Shown here: piece by piece, positions 27,029 through 35,516 of the stretch
Numbering within the stretch: the stretch's first letter is position 1
Layout: each line of letters starts with the position of its first letter
Assembly: GCA_001515955.1 (NCBI GenBank)
Contig: LOES01000070.1
Span: forward strand, 1 to 59,361
Reading direction: 5' to 3'
Length of the DNA stretch: 59,361 bases
Source: Clostridia bacterium BRH_c25
Lineage (GTDB): Bacteria > Bacillota_A > Clostridia > Lutisporales > Lutisporaceae
The notes under the pieces: model-generated
Databases searched by the model: none
Told to the model about the DNA's origin: nothing
What the model saw: only the letters and a program-made list of their open reading frames with translations
Program-made: the position numbers and the translations under genes

Positions 27029-27571
27029 ATGTTAGAAGAAATCGATAAATTGCCATATAAAGTAGTCAAGGATTTAGAAATGGATATCAAAGCTTTAAAA
27101 GTGTATCTTGTGCAGGATTTCGATTTAAAGCTATTGCGCCGGATAGTCAGTTTTGGACTCAATATTTTTGGAGAGCTGGGTATGGATGAATGGGGGCTTG
27201 TCCCCCAAATCAGACATGGGAATGTATATATATTAAAGAAAGAAGGAAAAAAGGAAATAATCGGGTTGGCTATATTAATGCGTGATTGGGAGGATTTTTA
27301 CAAGGCTTACTTATTTGACTATGCAATTGCCGAAGAATTCAGAGGACACGGTTTTGGTTATGAATTCATGAAGATAATTATTGAGAATTTAGCAGAACAG
27401 GGTTTTGACAAGCTTAGTTTAACAGTGGATGTAGAAAATAAATCTGCTATCAAGCTCTATCAGGATAAGATAGGCTTTGAATCCATTTTATTAAAAACCG
27501 ATGAATATGGGAAAGGGCATGACCGCTATATCATGGAACTGGATTTATTAGAATTTTTAGAAAAAAAATGA
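27029..27571 (+). CDS. GNAT-family N-acetyltransferase
   Basis: A 180-aa acyl-CoA-dependent acetyltransferase. The acetyl-CoA-binding motif lies in IAEEFRGHGFGYEFMKIII (R/Q-x-x-G-x-G/A type), and the fold's last strands appear in LTVDVENKSAIKLYQDKIGFE. AAGGAG at 27015-27020 selects ATG 27029 over the GTG at 27020. The acceptor substrate is unknown. It is a stand-alone gene. Confidence 0.8.
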   Translation: MLEEIDKLPYKVVKDLEMDIKALKVYLVQDFDLKLLRRIVSFGLNIFGELGMDEWGLVPQIRHGNVYILKKEGKKEIIGLAILMRDWEDFYKAYLFDYAIAEEFRGHGFGYEFMKIIIENLAEQGFDKLSLTVDVENKSAIKLYQDKIGFESILLKTDEYGKGHDRYIMELDLLEFLEKK

Positions 27572-27683
27572 AATTGGGAATACATTTGGAAACCGCTATG
27601 CTGCTAAAAAGTATATCAAATGGAACCAAAGATACACTGTCTCCGTCTATTAATCACAAAGAGATTTTTCAGGAGGCAGCAAC

Positions 27684-28607
27684 ATGAAGAGACCATTATT
27701 GCTTGTACTTGCTTTATTGTTAAGTGTATCTCTGTTCAGTTGTACGAGTACAGAGAATCAGGCTCAGTTGAATGAAGAGGGGCAGCAGAAAACAGACGAA
27801 TTTGATAGGGAGACAGCTGCAGCTCTGGTTGAGAGCTTTGGCAGCAAACTGCAATCAGTGTCACTGCAAGCCCCAAAAGATATTGTGGAAAAGAGAATGC
27901 AAGAAAATTACAGTGATTTTGTGTCGGAAGCACTTCTTGCCCAATGGATAAATGATCCTATTAATGCTCCGGGGAGGCTGACTTCAAGTCCATGGCCAGA
28001 CCGCATAGAAATTCTAACCATCGGGGAATTACCGGAATATGCATACGAAGTTAAAGGTGAAATAATTGAAATAACCGGTACTGAAAATGCTAGGGGCAGG
28101 ATTGCTGCAAAAAGGCCTATTACACTTGTAATAAAGGAAATCGGCAATGGTTGGCTTATTGACGGTGTTACCCTTGGTGCTTATGAGGAAACCGGCCCGG
28201 TTGTCTACAATAATACTCAATACGGCTTTGATTTTTCCTTGCCGGAGAGTTGGAAAGACCATAGGATAGTAAATGACAAATGGGAGGGAATCTCTCAAAA
28301 GAACCCGGAAAGCGGCAAGACTGCTGAAACCGGTCCGGTAATTAGCATCAGACATCCCCAATGGACTTCTCAAAGCCCACGACAGGATATTCCAATAATG
28401 ATATTCACACTTGCCCAATGGAATTTACTGCAGCAGGGAGAGTTCCATATAGGTGCGGCACCTGTCGGGCCAAGGGAGCTTGCCCGTAATACAAACTATG
28501 TTTTTGCACTTCCGGCCCGTTACAACTATGCATTTCCCACAGGATTTGAAGAAGTGGAAGATATTCTGGAAAGCAATCCTCTTAAACCAACCGAAGATAA
28601 ACAATAA
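27684..28607 (+). CDS. Lipoprotein of unknown function
   Basis: A 307-aa protein with a signal peptide and a lipobox ending at Cys20 (SLFSCTS). The middle (residues about 35-165) looks like an NTF2-like fold segment (WINDPINAPGRLTSSPWPDRIEI). The C-terminal part begins YNNTQYGFDFSLPESWK, a motif common in small secreted PsbP-like domains. AGGAGG precedes the ATG and a terminator follows. I do not recognise a specific function. Confidence 0.6.
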   Translation: MKRPLLLVLALLLSVSLFSCTSTENQAQLNEEGQQKTDEFDRETAAALVESFGSKLQSVSLQAPKDIVEKRMQENYSDFVSEALLAQWINDPINAPGRLTSSPWPDRIEILTIGELPEYAYEVKGEIIEITGTENARGRIAAKRPITLVIKEIGNGWLIDGVTLGAYEETGPVVYNNTQYGFDFSLPESWKDHRIVNDKWEGISQKNPESGKTAETGPVISIRHPQWTSQSPRQDIPIMIFTLAQWNLLQQGEFHIGAAPVGPRELARNTNYVFALPARYNYAFPTGFEEVEDILESNPLKPTEDKQ

Positions 28608-28618
28608 ATAATCTGCAC

Positions 28619-28661
28619 AGAGGAAAGAGGTCAATTTGAACTGACTTCTTTCCTCTTTTTT
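28619..28661 (+). terminator. Terminator after the lipoprotein gene
   Basis: AGAGGAAAGAGGTCA pairs with TGACTTCTTTCCTCT, followed by TTTTT. Confidence 0.85.
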
Positions 28662-28691
28662 GTATAAGTTCTTTGAGTGAATAAATAAATC

Positions 28692-28720
28692 TTGACAATA
28701 TGACTGGGCAGTCATATAAT
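28692..28720 (+). promoter_or_regulatory. Consensus promoter with operator filling the spacer
   Basis: TTGACA (28692-28697) and TATAAT (28715-28720) are 17 bases apart. The perfect palindrome-like TGACTGGGCAGTCA (28701-28714) occupies the spacer. Two further copies, TGACTACCCAGTCA, lie at 28736-28749 and 28790-28803, the last just before the tetR ribosome site. This is a strong case for TetR autoregulation. Confidence 0.85.
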
Positions 28721-28825
28721 GATATTAATACAACATGACTACCCAGTCACATCCCTTTAGGGATAATTGAATTTTTTTTACACACAATATGACTACCCAG
28801 TCACCAAAGGAGGAATAAAATATCT

Positions 28826-29455
28826 ATGCCAAAGCAAACATTTTTTAATTTACCGGAAGAAAGAAGAAATAAGATTGTGGAAACAGCCACTGATGAGTTT
28901 TCCCAGAATAGCTTTGTAAATGCAAGTATTTCAAAAATTGCTGAGAAGGCCGGTGTCGCTAAAGGAAGCATGTACCAATATTTCGAAAATAAAAAAGACT
29001 TGTACAAATATGTTCTGGGAATCTCAGCCTCAAAAAAGCAGGAGTATTTGATGGATTGCCTGGGCAATCTTGAGCATTTATATTTTATAGATATTATTAA
29101 GGAGCTATATGTAAAAGGTCTGGAGTTTGCAAGTGATAATCCTAAATTTGCAGGTATAGCAAATAACTTCATTAAGGAAAGTGACATAAAGTTTAAAGAG
29201 GAAATAATGGGAACGAATATTGAAAAAAGCAATCAGTTTTTTGAGCTATTGATTGATAAGGCAAAGGAGAAAGGTGAGGTAAATCCCAATATAGATACGA
29301 AGGTTGGAGCATATATCATAACAAATTTAAATATTTCTATCCTGGATTATCTGCTTAGCTATATGAAATATGAGGAAGTATTACAGGATAAAAATGAGCT
29401 TATGGATAAGGTTGATAAAATGTTATTCATTGTTGAGAATGGCTTCAAAAAATAG
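28826..29455 (+). CDS. TetR-family regulator of the downstream ABC exporter
   Basis: A 209-aa regulator with an N-terminal HTH (VNASISKIAEKAGVAKGSMYQYFENKKDLY, residues about 30-60). It is preceded by AGGAGG and by three TGACT-N4-AGTCA operators. Downstream genes (small membrane peptide, ABC ATPase and two permeases) follow without a terminator, so the protein most likely represses its own operon until an exported compound binds. Confidence 0.88.
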   Translation: MPKQTFFNLPEERRNKIVETATDEFSQNSFVNASISKIAEKAGVAKGSMYQYFENKKDLYKYVLGISASKKQEYLMDCLGNLEHLYFIDIIKELYVKGLEFASDNPKFAGIANNFIKESDIKFKEEIMGTNIEKSNQFFELLIDKAKEKGEVNPNIDTKVGAYIITNLNISILDYLLSYMKYEEVLQDKNELMDKVDKMLFIVENGFKK

Positions 29456-29474
29456 AAGGAAGGAGGTGAAGGAC

Positions 29475-29597
29475 ATGCCATTATGGGGATGGATCGTTTT
29501 GGGTATTGTATTGACGGCAATCATGCTGCCAATTAAGCTTAAAATTCTAAAGAAAATGACTCAAAGGAAAAACAACACTATGGATGACGAAGAGTAA
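29475..29597 (+). CDS. 40-residue single-helix membrane peptide
   Basis: ATG 29475 follows an excellent AGGAGGTGAAGG (29461-29472). The 40-aa product has one hydrophobic helix (WGWIVLGIVLTAIMLP, residues 4-19) and then a basic, polar tail ending DDEE. It lies between the TetR gene and the ABC ATPase. It may be a small regulatory or assembly subunit of the exporter; no family is recognised. Confidence 0.65.
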   Translation: MPLWGWIVLGIVLTAIMLPIKLKILKKMTQRKNNTMDDEE

Positions 29598-29613
29598 TGA
29601 ATGGAGGCAAAAT

Positions 29614-30468
29614 ATGATCAAGGTTGAAAATTTGTATCATTCCTATTCTAATGATGAAAATTATGCTGTAAAGGATGTAAGCTTTGAAATAAGCAAGGGT
29701 GAGATTTTTGGCTTTTTAGGCCCTAGCGGGGCCGGAAAATCGACGACACAGAAAATTCTTACCGGCCTTCTGCCTATACAAAAAGGGCAGTGCTTCATTG
29801 ATAATAAGGATATTAAGAAGAGTACAAGAGACCTGTTTAATTCAATAGGTGTTTCCTTTGAAATGCCGAATGTGTATAGAAAGCTTACAGGGGTAGAAAA
29901 TCTGAGGTTTTATAGTGAAATGTTCAATGTGCCTACGGCAGACCCGTTAAAGCTTTTGAAAATGGTCGGATTGGAAACGGCAGCCAATAAAAAAGCAGGT
30001 GATTATTCAAAAGGCATGCTTCAGCGGTTGGTATTCACCAGGTCAATGATAAATAATCCTAAAATATGGTTTCTGGATGAGCCTACCTCCGGACTTGATC
30101 CTACTACCACAAGTGTTATAAAGGATATAATAAAGGAGAAACAGCAGCAGGGCACCACTGTCTTTTTAACTACCCACAATATGCATATTGCAGAAGAATT
30201 GTGTGATAGGGTTGCATTTATCACAAATGGGAGGATAAGTGCTATAGATTCTCCAAGAAGCTTAAAGCTAAAATATGGAGAAAGCTTTGTGAATATTGAA
30301 TATAGAGAAGGTGGCGCTTTAAAGAAGGAGCTATTGTCCTTAACAGATGAAAAACATAAACAGCGTATTAATGAACTTGTTTCAAAGGCAAAGATAGAAA
30401 CCATGCATACCCAGGAAGCCACTCTGGAGCAAATCTTCATAAAGATAACCGGCAAGGAGCTGAAATAG
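29614..30468 (+). CDS. ABC exporter ATP-binding protein
   Basis: A 284-aa nucleotide-binding protein with Walker A GPSGAGKST, Q-loop region, signature YSKGMLQRL (C-motif variant SKGMLQ), Walker B WFLDEPTSGLDP and the H-loop TTHN. ATGGAGGC precedes ATG 29614; an in-frame start at 29584 lies inside the previous gene and is rejected. With the next two permeases it forms a drug- or lipid-type exporter of the ABC-2 class. Confidence 0.9.
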   Translation: MIKVENLYHSYSNDENYAVKDVSFEISKGEIFGFLGPSGAGKSTTQKILTGLLPIQKGQCFIDNKDIKKSTRDLFNSIGVSFEMPNVYRKLTGVENLRFYSEMFNVPTADPLKLLKMVGLETAANKKAGDYSKGMLQRLVFTRSMINNPKIWFLDEPTSGLDPTTTSVIKDIIKEKQQQGTTVFLTTHNMHIAEELCDRVAFITNGRISAIDSPRSLKLKYGESFVNIEYREGGALKKELLSLTDEKHKQRINELVSKAKIETMHTQEATLEQIFIKITGKELK

Positions 30469-30469
30469 T

Positions 30470-31513
30470 ATGAAACGGTTGTTAGGACTCCTAAAAAAGG
30501 ACTTCAAGATCGCCTTCAGGAATTTCTTTTTCCTGATTGTTGTATTCGTTGCAGCTATATTGATATTTGTTACTAATTCCTTAATACCGGAACAAGTGAA
30601 CATGGATACCAGAATGCTTTACGCGGTTGAAGGTGAGCAGTCAAAGGAAACCCTGCAAATTGCCCAGCTTCTTGAGAAGCAGGGCGGGAGCCGGAGAGTG
30701 GCAGGAAAAGATGAGATCATAAAGGGGATAGAAGCAGATAAAGAAGCGGTCGGTCTGGTTATTAAACAAAACCAGAATAAACCTGTCTTTGAATTCATCC
30801 TGCAGGGATATGAGAATGAGCAGAGTAAAAATGCATTTGTCCTGTCCCTTGAGTCCATGTTGAATCTGGATCAACTAAATAATCCTGATATTGAAACTGT
30901 AGTTTTAAAGCAAGAAATTAATTATGGAAAAATTCCTTTTAACAAGAGCTTTGTCCCCCTCATGATTTTGAATGAACCGGTGATGCTGGGCTTCATATTC
31001 CTTGCAACTCTGATATTTATGGAAAAAGATGAAGGGACAATAAAAGCTTACATGGTTTCTCCGGGTAGAATAGCAGAATATTTGTGGTCTAAAGTGATAT
31101 TAATAGTTACACTAGGTATACTGTCTACTGTATTGATTACTGTATTTACAATGGGATCCGAAGCAAATTGGTTCATGTTGATAAGCATTACAATAGCAGG
31201 CAGTTTATTTAGTTCTACAGTTGCCATGTTTGTAGCAAGCTTTTTTGATAATATATCAAAGGCTATGATATGGGTCCTGGGGATCAGCTTATTGCTTACA
31301 GCGCCTATGATTTCATATTTTATGCCGAGCTTTGCTCCAAGAGTTTTGACAATTATTCCGACTTACAGTCTTATGTTTGCCATAAGAGAAGCAATTTTTC
31401 CGGGTACAAATACAGCCATATTTTACGAAAGCATGGCGGTGTTGCTTATAGTCAGCGCCGTGCTGTTCAGTTTATCCGTTTTATCCTATAAGCGCAGTTT
31501 GTTAAGGGATTAG
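30470..31513 (+). CDS. ABC-2-type exporter permease (first)
   Basis: A 347-aa protein with one N-terminal TM helix (about residues 18-38), a large extracytoplasmic loop (about 45-160), and five or six helices in the C-terminal half. This is the ABC-2 export permease layout. It starts 1 base after the ATPase stop. Heterodimer formation with the next permease is likely. The substrate is unknown; fluoroquinolone-exporter-like permeases have this architecture. Confidence 0.8.
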   Translation: MKRLLGLLKKDFKIAFRNFFFLIVVFVAAILIFVTNSLIPEQVNMDTRMLYAVEGEQSKETLQIAQLLEKQGGSRRVAGKDEIIKGIEADKEAVGLVIKQNQNKPVFEFILQGYENEQSKNAFVLSLESMLNLDQLNNPDIETVVLKQEINYGKIPFNKSFVPLMILNEPVMLGFIFLATLIFMEKDEGTIKAYMVSPGRIAEYLWSKVILIVTLGILSTVLITVFTMGSEANWFMLISITIAGSLFSSTVAMFVASFFDNISKAMIWVLGISLLLTAPMISYFMPSFAPRVLTIIPTYSLMFAIREAIFPGTNTAIFYESMAVLLIVSAVLFSLSVLSYKRSLLRD

Positions 31514-31528
31514 GGAGGTGCTATCTAA

Positions 31529-32524
31529 GTGAAAAGAATCTTATCCATTTTTAAAAGAGATGTAAAAAGCGGGGCAAGGGATTTTCTCCTGCTGTATATC
31601 ATTCTGGCTCCGGTAATAATAGCTATTGGCTTACGCTTCTTTATTCCCAGTGTAAATGCCATATCCTTTCAATTTGCCCTGGATGAGAAATTAAATTCTG
31701 AAGTATTTGAGGCCTTTGACAGATATGGTAAAGTGGAGGCTCTAAAGGGAAGGTCTGCTATAGAAGACAGAGTCAATAAAATAGATGATATCGTAGGGAT
31801 TACAGAAAATGCAGCCGGAAAATATACCGTTGTATTAGAAGGAAATGAAAAGGAAAGTTCAAGGTATATAGCACAGCAAATACTGAATAAGCTTGAAGGA
31901 AAAACTACCGGTATTGCTGCAAGCTTCAGTGACATTGGAGCAAGAATGTCCTCTGTTGCGGTCTACGGTACCAGCGCATTGATAGTATTGGCAATTATAC
32001 TGTCGGGTATGGTCATAGGGTTGAATATTGTTGAAGAGAAGGAATCACAGACAATGAGTGCCCTAAGTGTCAGCCCTATGAGAAGAATGGAATTCATTCT
32101 GGGAAAAAGCCTTATAGGATTGTTGCTTCCTGTTGCGGAAACCATTATTGTCCTATGGGCAGCAGGTATTACGGATATAAACCTTGTGATGATCCTCGCA
32201 ATGACCGTTGCCAGCTCTTTGGTCGCCATCATCATGGGCTTCCTCATGGGAGTTCTGAGCAGCAATCAAATAGCAGCCATAGCCAATATGAAGTTTTTGT
32301 TGCTTATTGTATCCGCATCCTTTATAGGTGCTGTCGTCCTGCCAGAAAACCTGCAGGTGTTCTTGTACTGGTCCCCGATGTACTGGAGCACGATAGGGCT
32401 GACAGAGATTGTTGTGAATAGTGCCGGCTGGGGTAATATTCTCCAATATACCTTATGGATTATTGCTTTGACGATTATTATATTCTTTATCTTTAGAAGA
32501 AAAATAGTAAAAGGATTGACTTAA
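31529..32524 (+). CDS. ABC-2-type exporter permease (second)
   Basis: A 331-aa protein with an N-terminal TM helix, an extracytoplasmic domain, and a cluster of hydrophobic helices from about residue 145. The EEKESQTMSALSVSPM segment is typical of ABC-2 permeases (the E-loop before TM helices). GTG 31529 follows GGGAGGTG. It is the last gene of the TetR-controlled exporter operon. Confidence 0.8.
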   Translation: MKRILSIFKRDVKSGARDFLLLYIILAPVIIAIGLRFFIPSVNAISFQFALDEKLNSEVFEAFDRYGKVEALKGRSAIEDRVNKIDDIVGITENAAGKYTVVLEGNEKESSRYIAQQILNKLEGKTTGIAASFSDIGARMSSVAVYGTSALIVLAIILSGMVIGLNIVEEKESQTMSALSVSPMRRMEFILGKSLIGLLLPVAETIIVLWAAGITDINLVMILAMTVASSLVAIIMGFLMGVLSSNQIAAIANMKFLLLIVSASFIGAVVLPENLQVFLYWSPMYWSTIGLTEIVVNSAGWGNILQYTLWIIALTIIIFFIFRRKIVKGLT

Positions 32525-32550
32525 CTGCATGGTGGGATTTTCTTATATCT

Positions 32551-32586
32551 CAACTGCCGTGCAGCTATAATGACCGCACGGCAGTT
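32551..32586. terminator. Hairpin between convergent exporter and nitroreductase genes
   Basis: CAACTGCCGTGC (32551-32562) and GCACGGCAGTTG (32575-32586) are exact complements with a 12-base loop. No T-run occurs on either side. It is probably a bidirectional stop or mRNA end. Confidence 0.5.
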
Positions 32587-32603
32587 GACTTGCTGATGCC
32601 GGA

Positions 32604-33236
32604 TTACCATTTGTTAATATGGACAACATCCTTCAGTTCTTTTTTGATTTGTGTAAGAGCAGGCTCCTTTTGCGGATATCCGAAGGGTATAAAGGTGGCA
32701 ATCTCAATATTGTCCGGCATTCCCAGTATATTTTTTATCCTGTCGGTTCTGAAAGGAACCATAGTTACACCATAGAGACCTTCCGCCGCCATAGCCAGCA
32801 GAATATTTTCTATGACCAGCCAGGCAGAAGCGAAATTATTAAGGTTGTAGAGGCTTTCGCATTCCTGCAGCTTCCTGTTCATCCCGAAGCATACAAGGAG
32901 TATTTCAGGGGCAGTCAGCAGCAGCCTTTCCTGGATAGGGACCGAATAGGAGTATACTTGTCTCTGATTCTCATCATGCATATTGGCAAGCAAAGAGTCC
33001 AGGTATTGCCGGTCCGATTTTCGGTTGATGGCTCCGCTGTTCTCCAGGATATCCTTTCTAACTCCTTCATCCCTCAGGAGAATGTAGTGCCATTCCCGCA
33101 TATGATTGTGACTGGGCGCCTTCAAGCCGCATTCAAGTATCCTGTCGAGCTTTTCCTGCTCAATGCTCTGAGCTTTGAAATTCCTGACACTCCGGCGTTT
33201 TTCTACCACGGTATAAAAGCTTTCAGAATTATTCAT
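32604..33236 (-). CDS. Nitroreductase-family protein
   Basis: A 210-aa FMN-dependent nitroreductase-fold protein. The start EKRRSVRNF contains the FMN-phosphate Arg-Ser-x-Arg motif. APSHNHMREWHYIL and the late GMPDNIEIATFIPFGYP are family features. Its substrate could be nitroaromatics, quinones or flavin-type electron acceptors. A TTAGAACTCTAA palindrome lies between it and the marR gene upstream. Confidence 0.85.
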   Translation of the reverse strand: MNNSESFYTVVEKRRSVRNFKAQSIEQEKLDRILECGLKAPSHNHMREWHYILLRDEGVRKDILENSGAINRKSDRQYLDSLLANMHDENQRQVYSYSVPIQERLLLTAPEILLVCFGMNRKLQECESLYNLNNFASAWLVIENILLAMAAEGLYGVTMVPFRTDRIKNILGMPDNIEIATFIPFGYPQKEPALTQIKKELKDVVHINKW

Positions 33237-33264
33237 TTTAATACCTCCTAATTATAATAAATTT

Positions 33265-33280
33265 GATTAGAACTCTAATC
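33265..33280. promoter_or_regulatory. MarR-type operator upstream of the nitroreductase
   Basis: The perfect palindrome GATTAGAACTCTAATC lies 29 bases upstream of the nitroreductase start. The related palindrome TTAGAGTTCTAA sits upstream of marR at 33757-33778. Confidence 0.7.
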
Positions 33281-33295
33281 ATATATGTAAAAAAA

Positions 33296-33742
33296 TTATC
33301 CCTGATTATCTGCATTTGTCTTTATGTGAGACAGTACTTTGGTTAACAGGACATCCAGCTGGTTCCTTTCCTCTTCGGTGAGGCATTGGAGCGGGTCGTA
33401 GCGGGTCATGTCCTCCCGGCCAGAAGCACCTTTCAGGGAAGCAAGCTTCTGTTTTCCCTCCCCAGTAATGTAAATCCTGACCATCTTGGCATTTTCCGCA
33501 TCTTGTTCCCTCCTGATCCATTTCATCCGTTCCATGTTCTTGATGATGACCGTTGCTGTAGGCCGGTCACAAAAAAGCATATCGGCGATATTGGAAGGAT
33601 AGAGATATTCCTTTTTTGCCAGCTGGCTCAATACATATTGCTGCTTCAGGGTTATCTTATGGGGGACCAGTTCCTTTTGAAGGGCTCGCTTCCATGTAAG
33701 GAACACTATACCCAGCTTTGATATTAAAAGCAGTTTACTCAT
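33296..33742 (-). CDS. MarR-family transcriptional regulator
   Basis: A 148-aa winged-helix regulator: ITLKQQYVLSQLAKKEYLYPSNIADML (helices 2-3), recognition helix region CDRPTATVIIKNMERMKWI, and the wing DAENAKMVRIYIT. It lies upstream of the nitroreductase on the same strand, and each gene has a matching palindrome before it. It is probably an autorepressor that also controls the nitroreductase in response to a phenolic or redox compound. Confidence 0.88.
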   Translation of the reverse strand: MSKLLLISKLGIVFLTWKRALQKELVPHKITLKQQYVLSQLAKKEYLYPSNIADMLFCDRPTATVIIKNMERMKWIRREQDAENAKMVRIYITGEGKQKLASLKGASGREDMTRYDPLQCLTEEERNQLDVLLTKVLSHIKTNADNQG

Positions 33743-33756
33743 AGCAATCCTCGCTT

Positions 33757-33778
33757 TATAGTTAGAGTTCTAACTATA
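33757..33778. promoter_or_regulatory. Operator upstream of marR
   Basis: TATAGTTAGAGTTCTAACTATA is a perfect 22-base palindrome, 15 bases upstream of the marR start. Its core TTAGA-N2-TCTAA is shared with the site at 33265-33280. Confidence 0.75.
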
Positions 33779-33851
33779 ATATAGATAATTGTATTTGTTA
33801 TGTCAAGAGGTATTTCATTAAAATTTTGTTGATGTGTGAAATAAGTGCCTG

Positions 33852-33912
33852 GGGTATGTTATTAATCATGACCACCTGTTTATGGGTGATCATGATTACA
33901 GAGAATATACCC
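33852..33912 (+). promoter_or_regulatory. Nested inverted repeat upstream of the MATE gene
   Basis: An outer GGGTAT/ATACCC encloses ATCATGACCACC and GGGTGATCATGAT. It could be an operator or an RNA hairpin. A TATAAT (33942-33947) lies between it and the gene. Confidence 0.45.
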
Positions 33913-33979
33913 ATAACTTATTATATTATGTTAAATTATGTTATAATATTTAGTGTTGCTAGATTATTTGGAAAGAAGA

Positions 33980-35392
33980 ATGAAAATGATAGATGGGGTA
34001 TGTAAAAAAGATGAAAAAGCAAATAAATTAAATACATGGTTAAAAAACTCCACAAGAGCTGATGTGGTTAGCATTGCATGGCCTGTTCTTGTGGAGCTTC
34101 TTCTGGGAGCACTTTTTGGTATGATAGACATGATTATGCTTGGAAGATTAAGTGATAATTCACTGGCAGCCGCTTCCGTTGCTGCAGTAGGCATGACAAA
34201 CCAGCCTTTGTTTGTAGGGTTATCTCTTGTTCAGGCTTTAAATGTAGGTGGAACAGCCATGGTTGCCAGATATCTGGGTGCTGGCCGCAATGATAGAATA
34301 GAAAGCACTTTAAAGCATGTAATGCTATTAAGCTTGGTAATGCTGGCAATTCCTTTATCCACATTAGGAATAATTTTTACAGATTCCATAATGAAGTTTA
34401 TGGGAGCACAGGCAGATACCTTGCAAGCAGGCAGGGACTACTTCAGAATCATTATGGTGGGATTCATCTTCCAGTCCTTTAATTTATCAATATCCGCAGC
34501 ATTAAGGGGTATTGGTGAAACCAAAACACCTATGAAGATAAATCTGAAGGTGAATTTTCTGAATGTTGTCGGTAACGCACTTCTTATATACGGCTTGCTG
34601 GGATTTCCCAGGCTTGGTATTACCGGAGCAGGTATATCTACTGCTTTATCCAATGCAATTGCAAGTATATTTTTATTCAGATACATTTTAAAAGGTAAAA
34701 GTATTATTAAGTTTAATATCCGAAAGTCCTTCAGTTTCGATAAAGACATAATATACAATCTGGTGAAGATAGGTATGCCTGCGTCATTGGAACAAATGGT
34801 TTTAAGAACAGGTGTACTTTTATTCGCAAAAACAGTTGCAGGGCTAGGAACGGTCATTTTTGCAGCACACCAAATATCACTTAGTATATTGAGCCTTTCC
34901 TTTCAGCCGGGTCAAGCTTTCGGAATAGCGGCTTCCTCACTGGTTGGAAGAAGCTTGGGGGCTTGCGAGTTCTCAAAAGCTGAAGCCTATGCAAAGGAGA
35001 CTAGAAGGATCGGTTCAATGATATCTACTTTTATGGCTGTTATATTCTTCTTCTTTGGACCACATATTGTGGGATTATACTCAAATGATCCCACAATTAT
35101 TGAAAGTGCTTCTATAGCTTTGAAGATAATAGCATTTGTTCAGCCTTTTCAGTCGTCTCAGCTTATATTAGCGGGGGGATTAAGAGGAGCAGGAGATACT
35201 TTCTGGCCATTGGCAGGCACCTTTGTCGGAATATTATTAATCAGAGTTGTATTGGCATATATATTTGTCAATATACTTGGATATGAATTGACAGGGGCAT
35301 GGATAGCAGTGTTTATCGATCAGTTTGTCAGATGGCTGTTCGTATACGTCAGGTTCAGAACAGGAAAGTGGAAGCATATTAAAATAAGATAG
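33980..35392 (+). CDS. MATE-family multidrug/Na+ efflux protein
   Basis: An integral membrane antiporter, about 470 aa, with the twelve-helix MATE layout in two similar halves. PVLVELLLGALFGMIDMIMLGRL and the second-half IGMPASLEQMVLRTG are typical family segments. GGAAAG at 33971-33976 suits ATG 33980 or 33986; an upstream GTG at 33953 has no ribosome site. The substrate is unknown, probably cationic drugs or toxic metabolites. Confidence 0.88.
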   Translation: MKMIDGVCKKDEKANKLNTWLKNSTRADVVSIAWPVLVELLLGALFGMIDMIMLGRLSDNSLAAASVAAVGMTNQPLFVGLSLVQALNVGGTAMVARYLGAGRNDRIESTLKHVMLLSLVMLAIPLSTLGIIFTDSIMKFMGAQADTLQAGRDYFRIIMVGFIFQSFNLSISAALRGIGETKTPMKINLKVNFLNVVGNALLIYGLLGFPRLGITGAGISTALSNAIASIFLFRYILKGKSIIKFNIRKSFSFDKDIIYNLVKIGMPASLEQMVLRTGVLLFAKTVAGLGTVIFAAHQISLSILSLSFQPGQAFGIAASSLVGRSLGACEFSKAEAYAKETRRIGSMISTFMAVIFFFFGPHIVGLYSNDPTIIESASIALKIIAFVQPFQSSQLILAGGLRGAGDTFWPLAGTFVGILLIRVVLAYIFVNILGYELTGAWIAVFIDQFVRWLFVYVRFRTGKWKHIKIR

Positions 35393-35516
35393 ATGCAAAC
35401 AATACACCGATTTTACATACTTTTCACATAATTTCAACACTTTTATTCCAAAATCTCTTTTTATAATAAGATTGTAAGTTCTACAAAAAGAACAAAATAA
35501 AAAGGAGAGATGAAAC

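Noticed and set aside
32619..33251. Long + strand frame across the nitroreductase
   Set aside because: Same length as the minus-strand gene but without family motifs; the minus frame has clear nitroreductase residues and a regulatory site.
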